Assembly: GCF_022012295.1 (NCBI RefSeq)
Contig: NZ_JAKLTN010000002.1
Coordinates: 186,001-250,000, forward strand
Origin: Dechloromonas hankyongensis
Lineage (GTDB): Bacteria; Pseudomonadota; Gammaproteobacteria; Burkholderiales; Rhodocyclaceae
Reading direction: 5' to 3'
DNA: 64,000 nt
In this document: positions 41,052 through 48,630 of the stretch, one piece after another
Position numbering within the stretch: the first letter of the stretch is position 1
How the letters are laid out: each line of letters begins with the position of its first letter
Position numbers and translations under genes: made by a program
Notes under the pieces: generated by a model
The model's input: the letters and a program-made list of their open reading frames with translations, nothing else
Databases searched by the model: none
What the model was told of the DNA's origin: nothing

Positions 41052-43531
41052 CCTTCGGCCGCTTGCCCGACGGCACGCTGCAGATCATCGACGATCTGCT
41101 TCTGCGACATGATGCTGAGGTCGATGATCTCGCGCGCCTGGGCGACGTAGTAGGCGAGCTGTTCGTCGCTGCGCGTCAGCGACTTGGCGAGGACGCCTTC
41201 GATGCGTTGCAGGGCGGCCATCATCTTGTCGTTGGAGGCGGTGAACAGGCCGACGGCGTGGCCGAAGGCTTCGCTCAGGCTGGCCACTTCGAGCGCTCCG
41301 CCGGCGATGCCGGCGCCGATGTCGACCAGCTTGCCGGCCTCGCTCTCGACCTTGGCGGCAAACTGGCCGCCGGTGCGTTCGAGCAATTCGGCCGACGAGG
41401 CGACCAGCGCGTCGATAGCGCTGCGCTGCTCGGTCGAGGCATGGTTGATGGCGTCGAGCAGGGCACCGAGGGTTTCCATGATGCGGCTGCGTTCTTCGAG
41501 CAGGCTGTTGTCGCGGGCCATGCTGGCGGTCAGTTCGTGGCGTAGCTGGCCGATGACTTCGGCGGCGGCCTTGGGCGCTTCGGCCGCCGTCTGCATCAGG
41601 CGGGTGACTTCGGCGATGGTGGTTTCGGCCTGGCGCTGCGTGGCGGCGACCAGTTCGCGGGCGGTGTCGCCGAGCGACTGTGTGAGCTGTTGCTGTTGCG
41701 CCAGCGTGGCATCGCCGGCCTGCTGCCATTGCGCTTCCAGCTTGCCGGCCATCGCTGCCAGGGCGTCGGCGAAGGTGGCCTGGCGCGCCTGTTCGCCGGC
41801 AGCCCATTCGTTCTGCCAATCCGCTTGCAGGCCGCGCATTTCGGCGAGCAGGCCGGCGGTGCGTTCGGCGAAGGTGGCTGCAAGGGCGGTCTGCGTCTGG
41901 TCGAGGGCGCTGGTCAGGCGTTCGCTGGCCTGCTCATGCCGGGCGAGGGCGCTGCTCCAGGTGTCGGCGACGGCACTGACAGCACCGTCGAAACGGGTGG
42001 CGATGCCGTCGAGCTGGGTGGCCACCTGCTGCGTCAACGCGGCCTGCTGGTCCTGCGTGGTTTGGGCGAAGGCGGCGTGGGCGGCGGTCAGTTCGCCGGT
42101 CAGGGCGGCGTGGTTGCTGTCGACCGCGTCGAGCAGCGCCTGTGAGCGCTGGCCGAAGGTGTCGGCAAAGGCGGTCAGCGTTGTTTGCAGCCCCTGGTTC
42201 AGGGATACGCTGGTCTCCGCATGCTGAGCCAGTGCGCCTTGCCAGGTTTCGGCAACCTGGGCGACGGCCTGGTCCAGCCGGCCAGCGACGCTGTCGAGCT
42301 GGGAGGTGATGGTGTTCGCCAACTGCTGCTGGGTGTCGTGCGTGGTCTGCAACTGCGTGGCGTTGTGCTGCGCTGCGTCGGCCCGGAGGGTGGCATGCGC
42401 GGTTTCCACCGAGGCGAGGAGGGCGGCCGAGCGCTGCTCGAAGCTGTCGGTATAGCCCTGCAAGGCCGTCTGCAGGTGGCGGTGTTGGGCGTCGGTGGCT
42501 TCTTCGTGGCGGATGAGCGCCTGATTCCAGCTTTCGCCGACGGCGGAAGCGCTTTGGGCAAACTGGCGGGAAATTCCGTCCAGTTCGGTGTGCACGCTGC
42601 CGAACAACTTGTCGTGCAGGGCGCGGGTTTCGCCGGCGATGCCGTTCATGGTCGCCGTCACCACCGGCTGGATGGTTTCGGCGGCCAGCCGTGCGCTGTC
42701 CTTGAGACTGGCCTTCAGCGACTGATCGACCGATTGCGCCAGTTCGCTATAGATGCCCTTGGCTTCCTGGTGGAAACTTTGCTGGCCGGCCAGCAGGTGG
42801 TCGCCCAACTGGCGGTTCTGTTCGGCCATCTGGGTCATCAGGGCGTCGAGCTTGCCGACCAGGTCGGGCAGGGTCTGGGCCTGTGATTGCAGTGCCTTGA
42901 AGGTTTCCTGGCGCTGGTGGACGAGGGAGAAGTCGCGCAGGACGCTGGCGATCTTGCTGTCGAGCAGTTGCCCGACGACCAGGCGCTCGCGCCGACAGAG
43001 CGCCGAAATCAGGCCGAGCATGGCCGAGGCGGCGACGCCGGCCACCGAGGTGCCGAAGGCGACGCCCAGGCCCTTGACCGGCGCGGCCAGCGCGGAGCGG
43101 ATGGTCTGCAGGTCGGTCGTGCTTTCCAGAGCCAGCACGGCGCCGTTCAGCGTCACCACCATGCCGAGGAAGGTGCCGAGCATGCCGAGCAGGACGAGCA
43201 GGCCGACCAGGTAGGGTGTGACGCTGGGGCCGGGCAGGGCGACGCGCTCGCCTTCGATGCGCAGGCGGACGGTGTTCTGCAAGGCGGGTGGCACCTGCTG
43301 CAGCCATTCGCCGAGGTGGGCGAGGTCGTCCGGAATCTGGCGCAGGGCGCTGGCCAGCTCGGCGGTGTTGCCGTGGTAGCGGCGCATCTCGACGGCGCCG
43401 GCCAGGTACACCACGGCGATGGCGCAGGAGACGGCGAAGGCGATGCCATGGCCGCCGATGTAACCGGCGGCGACCCAGATCACGGCCACCAGGCCGAGGA
43501 GGAAAGCGGAAATACTGATATTGCGGTTCAT
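41048..43531 (-). CDS. DUF802 protein: MotA/TolQ/ZorA-like membrane part with very long repetitive tail
   Basis: 827 residues. Hydrophobic helices lie at about 6-25, 28-46, 106-131 and 154-178. The last two carry MotA/ExbB/ZorA-like sequence (VGLLVLLGMLGTFLGMVVTLNGAVLAL; GLGVAFGTSVAGVAASAMLGLISALCRRE). The remaining 640 residues are cytoplasmic, mostly helical and Gln/Ala-rich, with 95-residue tandem repeats from 333 onward (W..AL.RHE...F.QRS.ALL..V). The C-terminal 150 residues look like a separate conserved helical unit (SLLEERSRIMETLGALLDAIN; AREIIDLSIMSQKQIVDDLQRAVG). With the OmpA protein it is predicted to form a proton-driven rotary or force-transmitting complex. Function unknown; family known only as DUF802. 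Confidence 0.88.
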   Translation of the reverse strand: MNRNISISAFLLGLVAVIWVAAGYIGGHGIAFAVSCAIAVVYLAGAVEMRRYHGNTAELASALRQIPDDLAHLGEWLQQVPPALQNTVRLRIEGERVALPGPSVTPYLVGLLVLLGMLGTFLGMVVTLNGAVLALESTTDLQTIRSALAAPVKGLGVAFGTSVAGVAASAMLGLISALCRRERLVVGQLLDSKIASVLRDFSLVHQRQETFKALQSQAQTLPDLVGKLDALMTQMAEQNRQLGDHLLAGQQSFHQEAKGIYSELAQSVDQSLKASLKDSARLAAETIQPVVTATMNGIAGETRALHDKLFGSVHTELDGISRQFAQSASAVGESWNQALIRHEEATDAQHRHLQTALQGYTDSFEQRSAALLASVETAHATLRADAAQHNATQLQTTHDTQQQLANTITSQLDSVAGRLDQAVAQVAETWQGALAQHAETSVSLNQGLQTTLTAFADTFGQRSQALLDAVDSNHAALTGELTAAHAAFAQTTQDQQAALTQQVATQLDGIATRFDGAVSAVADTWSSALARHEQASERLTSALDQTQTALAATFAERTAGLLAEMRGLQADWQNEWAAGEQARQATFADALAAMAGKLEAQWQQAGDATLAQQQQLTQSLGDTARELVAATQRQAETTIAEVTRLMQTAAEAPKAAAEVIGQLRHELTASMARDNSLLEERSRIMETLGALLDAINHASTEQRSAIDALVASSAELLERTGGQFAAKVESEAGKLVDIGAGIAGGALEVASLSEAFGHAVGLFTASNDKMMAALQRIEGVLAKSLTRSDEQLAYYVAQAREIIDLSIMSQKQIVDDLQRAVGQAAEG
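41966..42535 (-). repeat. Two exact-length 95-residue tandem repeats within the DUF802 tail
   Basis: Residues 333-427 and 428-522 of the DUF802 protein align without gaps over 95 positions: ESW/ETW start, LQTALQGYTD/LQTTLTAFAD, SFEQRSAALL/TFGQRSQALL, ending SQLDSVAGRLDQAVAQVA/TQLDGIATRFDGAVSAVA. A half unit precedes (TELDGISRQFAQSASAVG) and a degenerate third follows (DTWSSALARHEQASERL). The coding DNA is 570 bp. Confidence 0.85.
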
Positions 43532-44304
43532 TGCTTGCTTGTTTCGGTTGATTCGCCCGGGGCGCCGAGGGCGGCGATCAGGCCGGCCACGGGTTTCAGG
43601 CGCAGTTCGAGTTCGGAGAGCAGGACGGCCTGGGCGTCGCGGCAGAAGGCTTCAAGCCAGCGGCCCGGTTGCGTCCACAGGGCGGGATCGTCGGCGGCGG
43701 CTTCGCTCAGGCTGTCCCTGTGCTCCTGGTAGCGCTGCGCGAAGCGCTTGGCGAGCAGCATGGGGATCGTGCCCAGCAGGGTGCGCTCGCGTGCAGCGAG
43801 GATTTTTTCGAAACTGGCGTCCACTTCGGCCAGTTGGCGCAGGGGTGGCGAGTGGTCGGCCAGGGCCTTGCGCGCATTGGCCCGCAGGGCGCCGATGGCC
43901 GCGCTCATGTCGCGCTGGTGAGCCAGGTAGTAGCGATGGTAGGGCGTGAAATCCGCGGCGCTTTCCGCCGTCGCCTGCGGCAATGGGGTCGGGAAGCGGA
44001 TGCGGGCCGTTTCGGCGCTGAAAACGCCGTCGTTGAGGATGGAGTCGGACAAATTGCGGCGCACCCGCGCCAATTGGTCATGCAGCGGCCGGACGGCCGG
44101 ATTGGCGTTTGCACCGGCGACAGAGGTCGCCCCGCCACCGCTGTTCAGTGCCGAGTACAGTGCCAGTGCGTCCGCGAAATCCAGCCATTGCCCGAGCCGT
44201 TCGCCGAGGTCGTATTTGGGATCGATGGCGTCCGGGATGGTTTCGGACAGGATGCGGACGAGACCGGAGCGATTGAATGTGGCGTGCGACAAACCACCTG
44301 TCAT
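43528..44304 (-). CDS. DUF3348 protein, first gene of the putative motor operon
   Basis: 258 residues from the ATG at 44304 (MTGGLSHATFNRSGLVRILSETIPDAIDPKYDLGERLGQWLDFADALALYSAL). An upstream in-frame start at 44340 gives 12 extra basic residues. It is predicted soluble and mainly helical, without signal peptide or membrane helix; conserved-looking blocks are DFTPYHRYYLAHQRDMSAAIGALRANARKAL and LLGTIPMLLAKRFAQRYQ. It overlaps the DUF802 gene by 4 bp (ATGA). Function unknown; probably a cytoplasmic component of the same complex. Confidence 0.85.
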   Translation of the reverse strand: MTGGLSHATFNRSGLVRILSETIPDAIDPKYDLGERLGQWLDFADALALYSALNSGGGATSVAGANANPAVRPLHDQLARVRRNLSDSILNDGVFSAETARIRFPTPLPQATAESAADFTPYHRYYLAHQRDMSAAIGALRANARKALADHSPPLRQLAEVDASFEKILAARERTLLGTIPMLLAKRFAQRYQEHRDSLSEAAADDPALWTQPGRWLEAFCRDAQAVLLSELELRLKPVAGLIAALGAPGESTETSKQ

Positions 44305-44417
44305 GCGCGAATCCGAGGTCGATGTGCGAAAGGAGCGCAAGGCTACTATAAGTTTGCGATGCGGTCAGCGGATTACTGAACCGATAGTCTACGCCACCTG
44401 GCGCCGACGGGATGCGC

Positions 44418-45218
44418 TCAACGGGAGCGAACCAGGATGTAGCCCCTGTTCTCGGCCATATCGCGGGTTTTCATCCCCTGGATCAGGGTCGCCAACGGCA
44501 TCCAGCCCCAGAGGTGCAGGCTGGGGTTCACATCGAGGACGAGTACCGAATCGCTTGCCTCGTCGTAGGCGGCGAGCGGCGAAATATGCCCGCCCCCCGA
44601 TTGGCCGATGGTCGGGCGGTGGTAATTGACGATGACGAAATCCTGCGCGCGGTTGAGGTTGTCGATCAGGTCCTGGCGGATATCGGTCTCGGCCTTGCGG
44701 TCATCGACAATGACCAGGCGCGTCTCGACCTTGTGCGCTCGGAGCAGTTCGTCGAGCTGGCGCAGTTGGTAGCCGCCATCACGGGACAATTTGCCGTCGA
44801 TCAGGCTGGGTTCCCCAAAGACCTGTGCCCTGGTCTTTTTGCCGGTGGCGATAACGCTTTCCTGAGTATGCCGACGCACGGTCAATTCCAGTCCGCCAGG
44901 GAGGTAACGGCTGTCCGCGGGAAGCAGGCGACTGCGATCGCGCGGCGCCTCCTCGCCTTGTGGGGCCAGGGCGTTGAGGACCATGGCCGCCGTGGTCGGG
45001 CCGCAGAAGGCTATTGTCGCCTGCGCTTCGAACTGATTAGCGAGGGGCGCGAAGTCGGTTTTTGCATTGGTACGGGCCAGTCTATCCAGACCCTCCGCGC
45101 TGGCGAAGGGGACGAGCGCCTGGCTGTGTGATGGCGCTCTGGTGCCGTCGGCGAGGGCGGAGGCATGCAGCGCGACCGCCACCAGCAGTGCGGACGCGAT
45201 TCGGGCGAGCGATGACAT
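44418..45218 (-). CDS. Phytochelatin synthase-like cysteine peptidase, exported
   Basis: 266 residues from the ATG at 45218, which has GGAGGGA 6 nt upstream (an ATG 12 bp earlier is less likely). A signal peptide spans about 1-23 (ALHASALAD). The papain-like catalytic triad of phytochelatin synthases is visible: C72 (IAFCGPTTAAMVLNAL), H211 (GGGHISPLAAYDE) and D229 (VLVLDVNP). Eukaryotic enzymes make phytochelatins from glutathione; bacterial one-domain homologues mainly hydrolyse glutathione to gamma-glutamylcysteine. Here the export signal suggests a periplasmic task in glutathione or peptide turnover. It is separated from the DUF3348 operon by 113 bp. Confidence 0.88.
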   Translation of the reverse strand: MSSLARIASALLVAVALHASALADGTRAPSHSQALVPFASAEGLDRLARTNAKTDFAPLANQFEAQATIAFCGPTTAAMVLNALAPQGEEAPRDRSRLLPADSRYLPGGLELTVRRHTQESVIATGKKTRAQVFGEPSLIDGKLSRDGGYQLRQLDELLRAHKVETRLVIVDDRKAETDIRQDLIDNLNRAQDFVIVNYHRPTIGQSGGGHISPLAAYDEASDSVLVLDVNPSLHLWGWMPLATLIQGMKTRDMAENRGYILVRSR

Positions 45219-45294
45219 TGATCCCTCCATGTGACGAGAGGGTAATTCTACCGCCCCCTGCTTTGCCGGCCGGCGTTGGTCAGTATCTTGTCCT

Positions 45295-45690
45295 TTACTG
45301 CATCGAATGCAGGCCGATCATGTTGCCTTCGCTGTCCCTCAACAGCACGATGAACCCGTACTGGCCAATGGACATCTTGTCCTTGACGATCTGGCCGCCG
45401 GCCTTGGCGGCGTTCGCCGCTTCGACGGCGCAGTCGGCGCAGCGGAAATAGACCAGTATGTTGTGGCCGCCGGCTTCGAGGCCGGGGATCTTGACCAGCG
45501 CCCCGGTGACGCCCATGGCGTGTTCGTGCATGGGAAAAGCCCACATTTCCATGCCGGGCGGCTGGTTTGGCGCTTCCAGCCGGGTAAACGACGTACCCAG
45601 CATGGCTTCGTAAAAGGTCTTGGCCCGCTGCATGTCGTTCACGTAGATTTCGAACCAGCCGACGGGGTTGTGGATGGCGTCTTCGCTCAT
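45295..45690 (-). CDS. VOC-family (glyoxalase/bleomycin-resistance-like) protein
   Basis: 131 residues, a single vicinal-oxygen-chelate unit (NPVGWFEIYVNDMQRAKTFYEAMLGTSF; LVYFRCADCAVEAANAAKAGGQIVKDKMSIGQYGFIVLLRDSEGNMIGLHS). Such proteins bind a metal or small ligand; this subgroup (PhnB/YdeN-like) is not assigned a reaction. It lies 28 bp downstream of the SRPBCC gene on the same strand, so the two are likely co-transcribed. The ribosome binding site is AGGAGA. Confidence 0.88.
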   Translation of the reverse strand: MSEDAIHNPVGWFEIYVNDMQRAKTFYEAMLGTSFTRLEAPNQPPGMEMWAFPMHEHAMGVTGALVKIPGLEAGGHNILVYFRCADCAVEAANAAKAGGQIVKDKMSIGQYGFIVLLRDSEGNMIGLHSMQ

Positions 45691-45718
45691 GGCAATTCTC
45701 CTTTGGTGAAAATTAGGT

Positions 45719-46165
45719 CTAATCTGGAATTTCCGGCTCGACCAGGCGTGCCAGGTGGTCCAGCGACTCCTGCCAGCCGAGGTAGCAGAACTCCACCGGA
45801 ATCTGCTCGGGGATACCCTCCTGCACGACCTTCAACTCCGTACCGCAGACCACGGCGCGCAGGGTGACGGTGGTCACCATCTCGCCTGGCAGCTTGGCGT
45901 CGTCGAACTGGTCGGTGTAGCGGATGCGCTCGTTCGGCGCGAGTTCGAGATAGCGGCCGCCGAAGGAATGGCCGTTGCCGGTGGTGAAATTGCGGAACGC
46001 CATCCGGAAGCTGCCGCCGACCTTGGCGTCCAGGTGATCGACCTTGCACGTGAAGCCATTGGGCGGCAGCCAGCGGGCGAGGGCTTCGGCATCGAGAAAG
46101 GCGCGGTAGATCTTTTCGGGTTTGGCACGCAGCACGCGATGCAGGTTGACGGTACCGGTCGGCAT
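45719..46165 (-). CDS. SRPBCC/AHSA1-family protein
   Basis: 148 residues with the START-like fold typical of Activator-of-Hsp90-homologue proteins: VNLHRVLRAKPEKIYRAFLDAEALARWLPPNGFTCKVDHLDAKVGGSFRM and ERIRYTDQFDDAKLPGEM, ending GWQESLDHLARLVEPEIPD. It binds hydrophobic ligands in a helix-grip cavity; the ligand is unknown. The start follows AAGGAAAGG. Probably in an operon with the VOC protein. Confidence 0.9.
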   Translation of the reverse strand: MPTGTVNLHRVLRAKPEKIYRAFLDAEALARWLPPNGFTCKVDHLDAKVGGSFRMAFRNFTTGNGHSFGGRYLELAPNERIRYTDQFDDAKLPGEMVTTVTLRAVVCGTELKVVQEGIPEQIPVEFCYLGWQESLDHLARLVEPEIPD

Positions 46166-46398
46166 GATTTTTCCTTTCCTTTTGGGATTCGCTTCGGGGT
46201 AGTTGTTGTTGCTTGTTATTCAGCTTAGACGGCTGGCCACGCAGCAATTCACCCGTCCTGAGAAATTTTTTCGAAGCAGGGCGCAATGCCGACACAGGTC
46301 GGCGCGCATTCCGATGCTCGCCGCGGCGTCCTCCGATATGAGGGGCGCGCCGCGAATGGGATGATTCGGCAATCCCCCATCTCACAAGGAAAACAAGC

Positions 46399-46935
46399 GT
46401 GAAAACATCGGCTGTCATTCTTGCCAGTGCCCTGCTGCTCGGTGCCGGAGCTTCGCTGGCCCAGGGCAACACGACGGCGACCACTCCAACCGATCCGCAG
46501 ATTGCGCACATCGTCGTCACCGCCAACCAGATCGACATCGACGCCGGCAAAGTCGCCGAGTCGAAAGCGTCGTCCAAGGACGTCAAGGCATTCGCCAAGC
46601 AGATGGTCACCGACCATACCGGCGTCAATAAACAGGCTTCCGAATTGGTCAAGAAGCTCAAGGTGACACCGGAGGACAACCCGACCAGCCGCAACCTCAA
46701 GGCCGGCGGCGACGACATGCAGAAGCAGCTCAAAGGCATGAAGGAAACGGACTTCGACAAGGCCTACATCGACAACGAAGTGACCTTCCACCAGACCGTG
46801 CTCGATTCCATCGACAAGACGCTGCTGCCCAATGCCAAGAACGACGAGCTGAAGAACCTGATCACCAAGACCCGGCCCGCCATCGCGGCGCACCTCGAGC
46901 ATGCGAAGCAGCTTCAGGCTTCGTTGAACAAGTAG
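46399..46935 (+). CDS. DUF4142 periplasmic protein
   Basis: 178 residues with GTG start behind AAGGA. A signal peptide is evident (residues 1-22, ALLLGAGASLAQG). The DUF4142 helical domain follows: HIVVTANQIDIDAGKVAESKASSKDVKAFAKQMVTDHTGVNKQASELVKK and HQTVLDSIDKTLLPNA. It is a ferritin-like four-helix bundle family of unknown function, common in stress-related loci. A cupredoxin starts 12 bp downstream, likely the same transcript. Confidence 0.9.
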   Translation: MKTSAVILASALLLGAGASLAQGNTTATTPTDPQIAHIVVTANQIDIDAGKVAESKASSKDVKAFAKQMVTDHTGVNKQASELVKKLKVTPEDNPTSRNLKAGGDDMQKQLKGMKETDFDKAYIDNEVTFHQTVLDSIDKTLLPNAKNDELKNLITKTRPAIAAHLEHAKQLQASLNK

Positions 46936-46947
46936 CGCGGCCACTTT

Positions 46948-47313
46948 ATGCCGCGGTCGTCGTTGCGCCGGGGCGGTACCCGATGGCGCCTCCTGCCGGC
47001 CATCGCGCTCGCCTGGGCAGTGGCCATCCTGCCGACGGCCGGTGAAGCGCGCGACACCGTACCGGCCGTCCGCCACACTGTCGTCATGGACGGCACGCAG
47101 TACGAACCGGCAACCCTGACGGTTAAGCGCGGCGAAACGGTAGTCTGGATCAACAAGGACCCCTTCCCGCACACCGCCACCGCGCCCGGCGTTTTCGACT
47201 CGCACTCCATTGCCGCGGGCAAGTCGTGGAAATACAAGGCGCGGCGGGCCGGCGAGTTTCCCTACGTGTGCACCCTGCATCCGACCATGAAAGGGATGCT
47301 CCGGGTCGAGTAA
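46948..47313 (+). CDS. Plastocyanin/amicyanin-like cupredoxin
   Basis: 121 residues. A hydrophobic signal segment lies at about 13-34, followed by the blue-copper fold with type-1 ligands H75 (FPHTATAPG), C108, H111 and M114 (YVCTLHPTMKGML). It is predicted to be a small periplasmic copper electron carrier. The gene begins 12 bp after the DUF4142 gene. Its redox partner is not visible here. Confidence 0.9.
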   Translation: MPRSSLRRGGTRWRLLPAIALAWAVAILPTAGEARDTVPAVRHTVVMDGTQYEPATLTVKRGETVVWINKDPFPHTATAPGVFDSHSIAAGKSWKYKARRAGEFPYVCTLHPTMKGMLRVE

Positions 47314-47334
47314 GGCACCGGACCCGGTAGCCGG

Positions 47335-48342
47335 TCAAATCTCGATGCAGATTTTCCCGAAATGCCGGCCTGACTCTTCGTGCCGGAAGGCGTCGGCCAG
47401 ACCGCCCAGCGGAAAGCTGCGGTCGATCACCGGGCGCAGCTTGTTTGCGCTCAGGGCGCGGACCATTTCCTGCTGGTGGTTGCGGCTGCCGACGACAAAT
47501 GCGTGCAGACGAATCTGCTTGGCGAGCAGGGTCAGGATCGGTGCATTGCCTTCGATGCCGGTCAGGACGCCGATCAGCGCAATGTGGCCGCCTATGCGGG
47601 CAGCGGTGATCGATTGCGCCAGGGTGGCCGGGCCGCCCACTTCGACGACATGGTCGACGCCGCGGCCGTCGGTCAATTCCAGCACCCGGGCACCCCAATC
47701 CGGGGTTTGCTGGTAATTGATGGTGTGGTCCGCGCCGAGGGCTTTCAGGCGCTCCAGTTTGGCGTCGGAAGACGAGGTCGAAATCACCGTCGCCCCCATC
47801 ATCTTGGCAATCTGCAAGGCGAAGATCGATACGCCGCCGGTGCCCATGGTCAGCACGCTGTCGCCGGCCTTCAGGCCGCCATTGACCACCAAGGCGCGCC
47901 AGGCGGTCAGGCCGGCGGTGGTCAGCGTCGCCGCTTCGGCATGCGTGTAACCGGCCGGGGCGTGGGTAAACCAGCCGGCCGGGCGGACGGCATACTCACG
48001 GGCATAGCCATCGACACCGTCGCCTGGCGTGGTGGCAAACCCGGCGACCGGCGGTTCGCCGTGTTGCCAGGTCGGGAAGAAACACGACACCACGTGATCG
48101 CCCACCTTGAATTCGTCGACGCCGGGGCCGACCGCTTCGACGACGCCGGCACCGTCGGACAGCGGGATGCGCCCGGCTGCCGTGGGCAGGCCGCCGACAG
48201 CGACCAGGTAATCGTGGAAATTGAGCGAACTGGCGTGGATGCGGACGCGAATTTCGCCCGAGCCGGGTGCGCCGGGGTCGGCGAACTGGGCAAGGCGGAG
48301 GTTGTCGAGATGGGTGGGGGATTGCAACTGGATACCCTGCAT
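47335..48342 (-). CDS. Zinc-independent MDR-superfamily NAD(P)H:quinone reductase-like oxidoreductase
   Basis: 335 residues of the medium-chain dehydrogenase/reductase fold. The N-terminal GroES-like part contains SLNFHDYLVAVGGLPTAAGRIPLSDGAGVVEAVGPGV (about 54-90). The cofactor-binding segment is SVLTMGTGGVSIFALQIAKMMGATVISTSSSDAKLERLKALGADHTINY (about 160-210). The structural-zinc cysteine cluster is absent, pointing to the quinone-reductase/enoyl-reductase side. The ATG follows AGGAGACACC. It is convergent with the cupredoxin gene. The substrate is unknown. Confidence 0.88.
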   Translation of the reverse strand: MQGIQLQSPTHLDNLRLAQFADPGAPGSGEIRVRIHASSLNFHDYLVAVGGLPTAAGRIPLSDGAGVVEAVGPGVDEFKVGDHVVSCFFPTWQHGEPPVAGFATTPGDGVDGYAREYAVRPAGWFTHAPAGYTHAEAATLTTAGLTAWRALVVNGGLKAGDSVLTMGTGGVSIFALQIAKMMGATVISTSSSDAKLERLKALGADHTINYQQTPDWGARVLELTDGRGVDHVVEVGGPATLAQSITAARIGGHIALIGVLTGIEGNAPILTLLAKQIRLHAFVVGSRNHQQEMVRALSANKLRPVIDRSFPLGGLADAFRHEESGRHFGKICIEI

Positions 48343-48630
48343 GGTGTCTCCTTTTCGTTTTTAAGAGAGTTGGTCGAAACACGTGCTGACCGGCAAAGCG
48401 GACTGCCTGGGGCGCGAAGTCCGCGAGGCCCCGGCACAATCCTTTGCGAATGTCATTGTATGGGCCACTTGGCTTATTGACACACCCCTTTACACGCCCA
48501 CACTGTTTCGCGATGCGGCAGGCCGGATGCCGGGATACCGCTTGGCACCGGCTATATCGGCTGCAACCTCCCGTATTGCCGGCTGTCAACCGTTCCTTAC
48601 GGAAGATGTGGCGTAAAGGAGGAATAACTC

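Noticed and set aside
39749..44304. Calling the DUF802/OmpA cluster a Zorya defence system
   Set aside because: The motor-like pair resembles ZorAB, but no ZorC, ZorD or ZorE nuclease or helicase homologue is present and no mobile or defence genes flank it.
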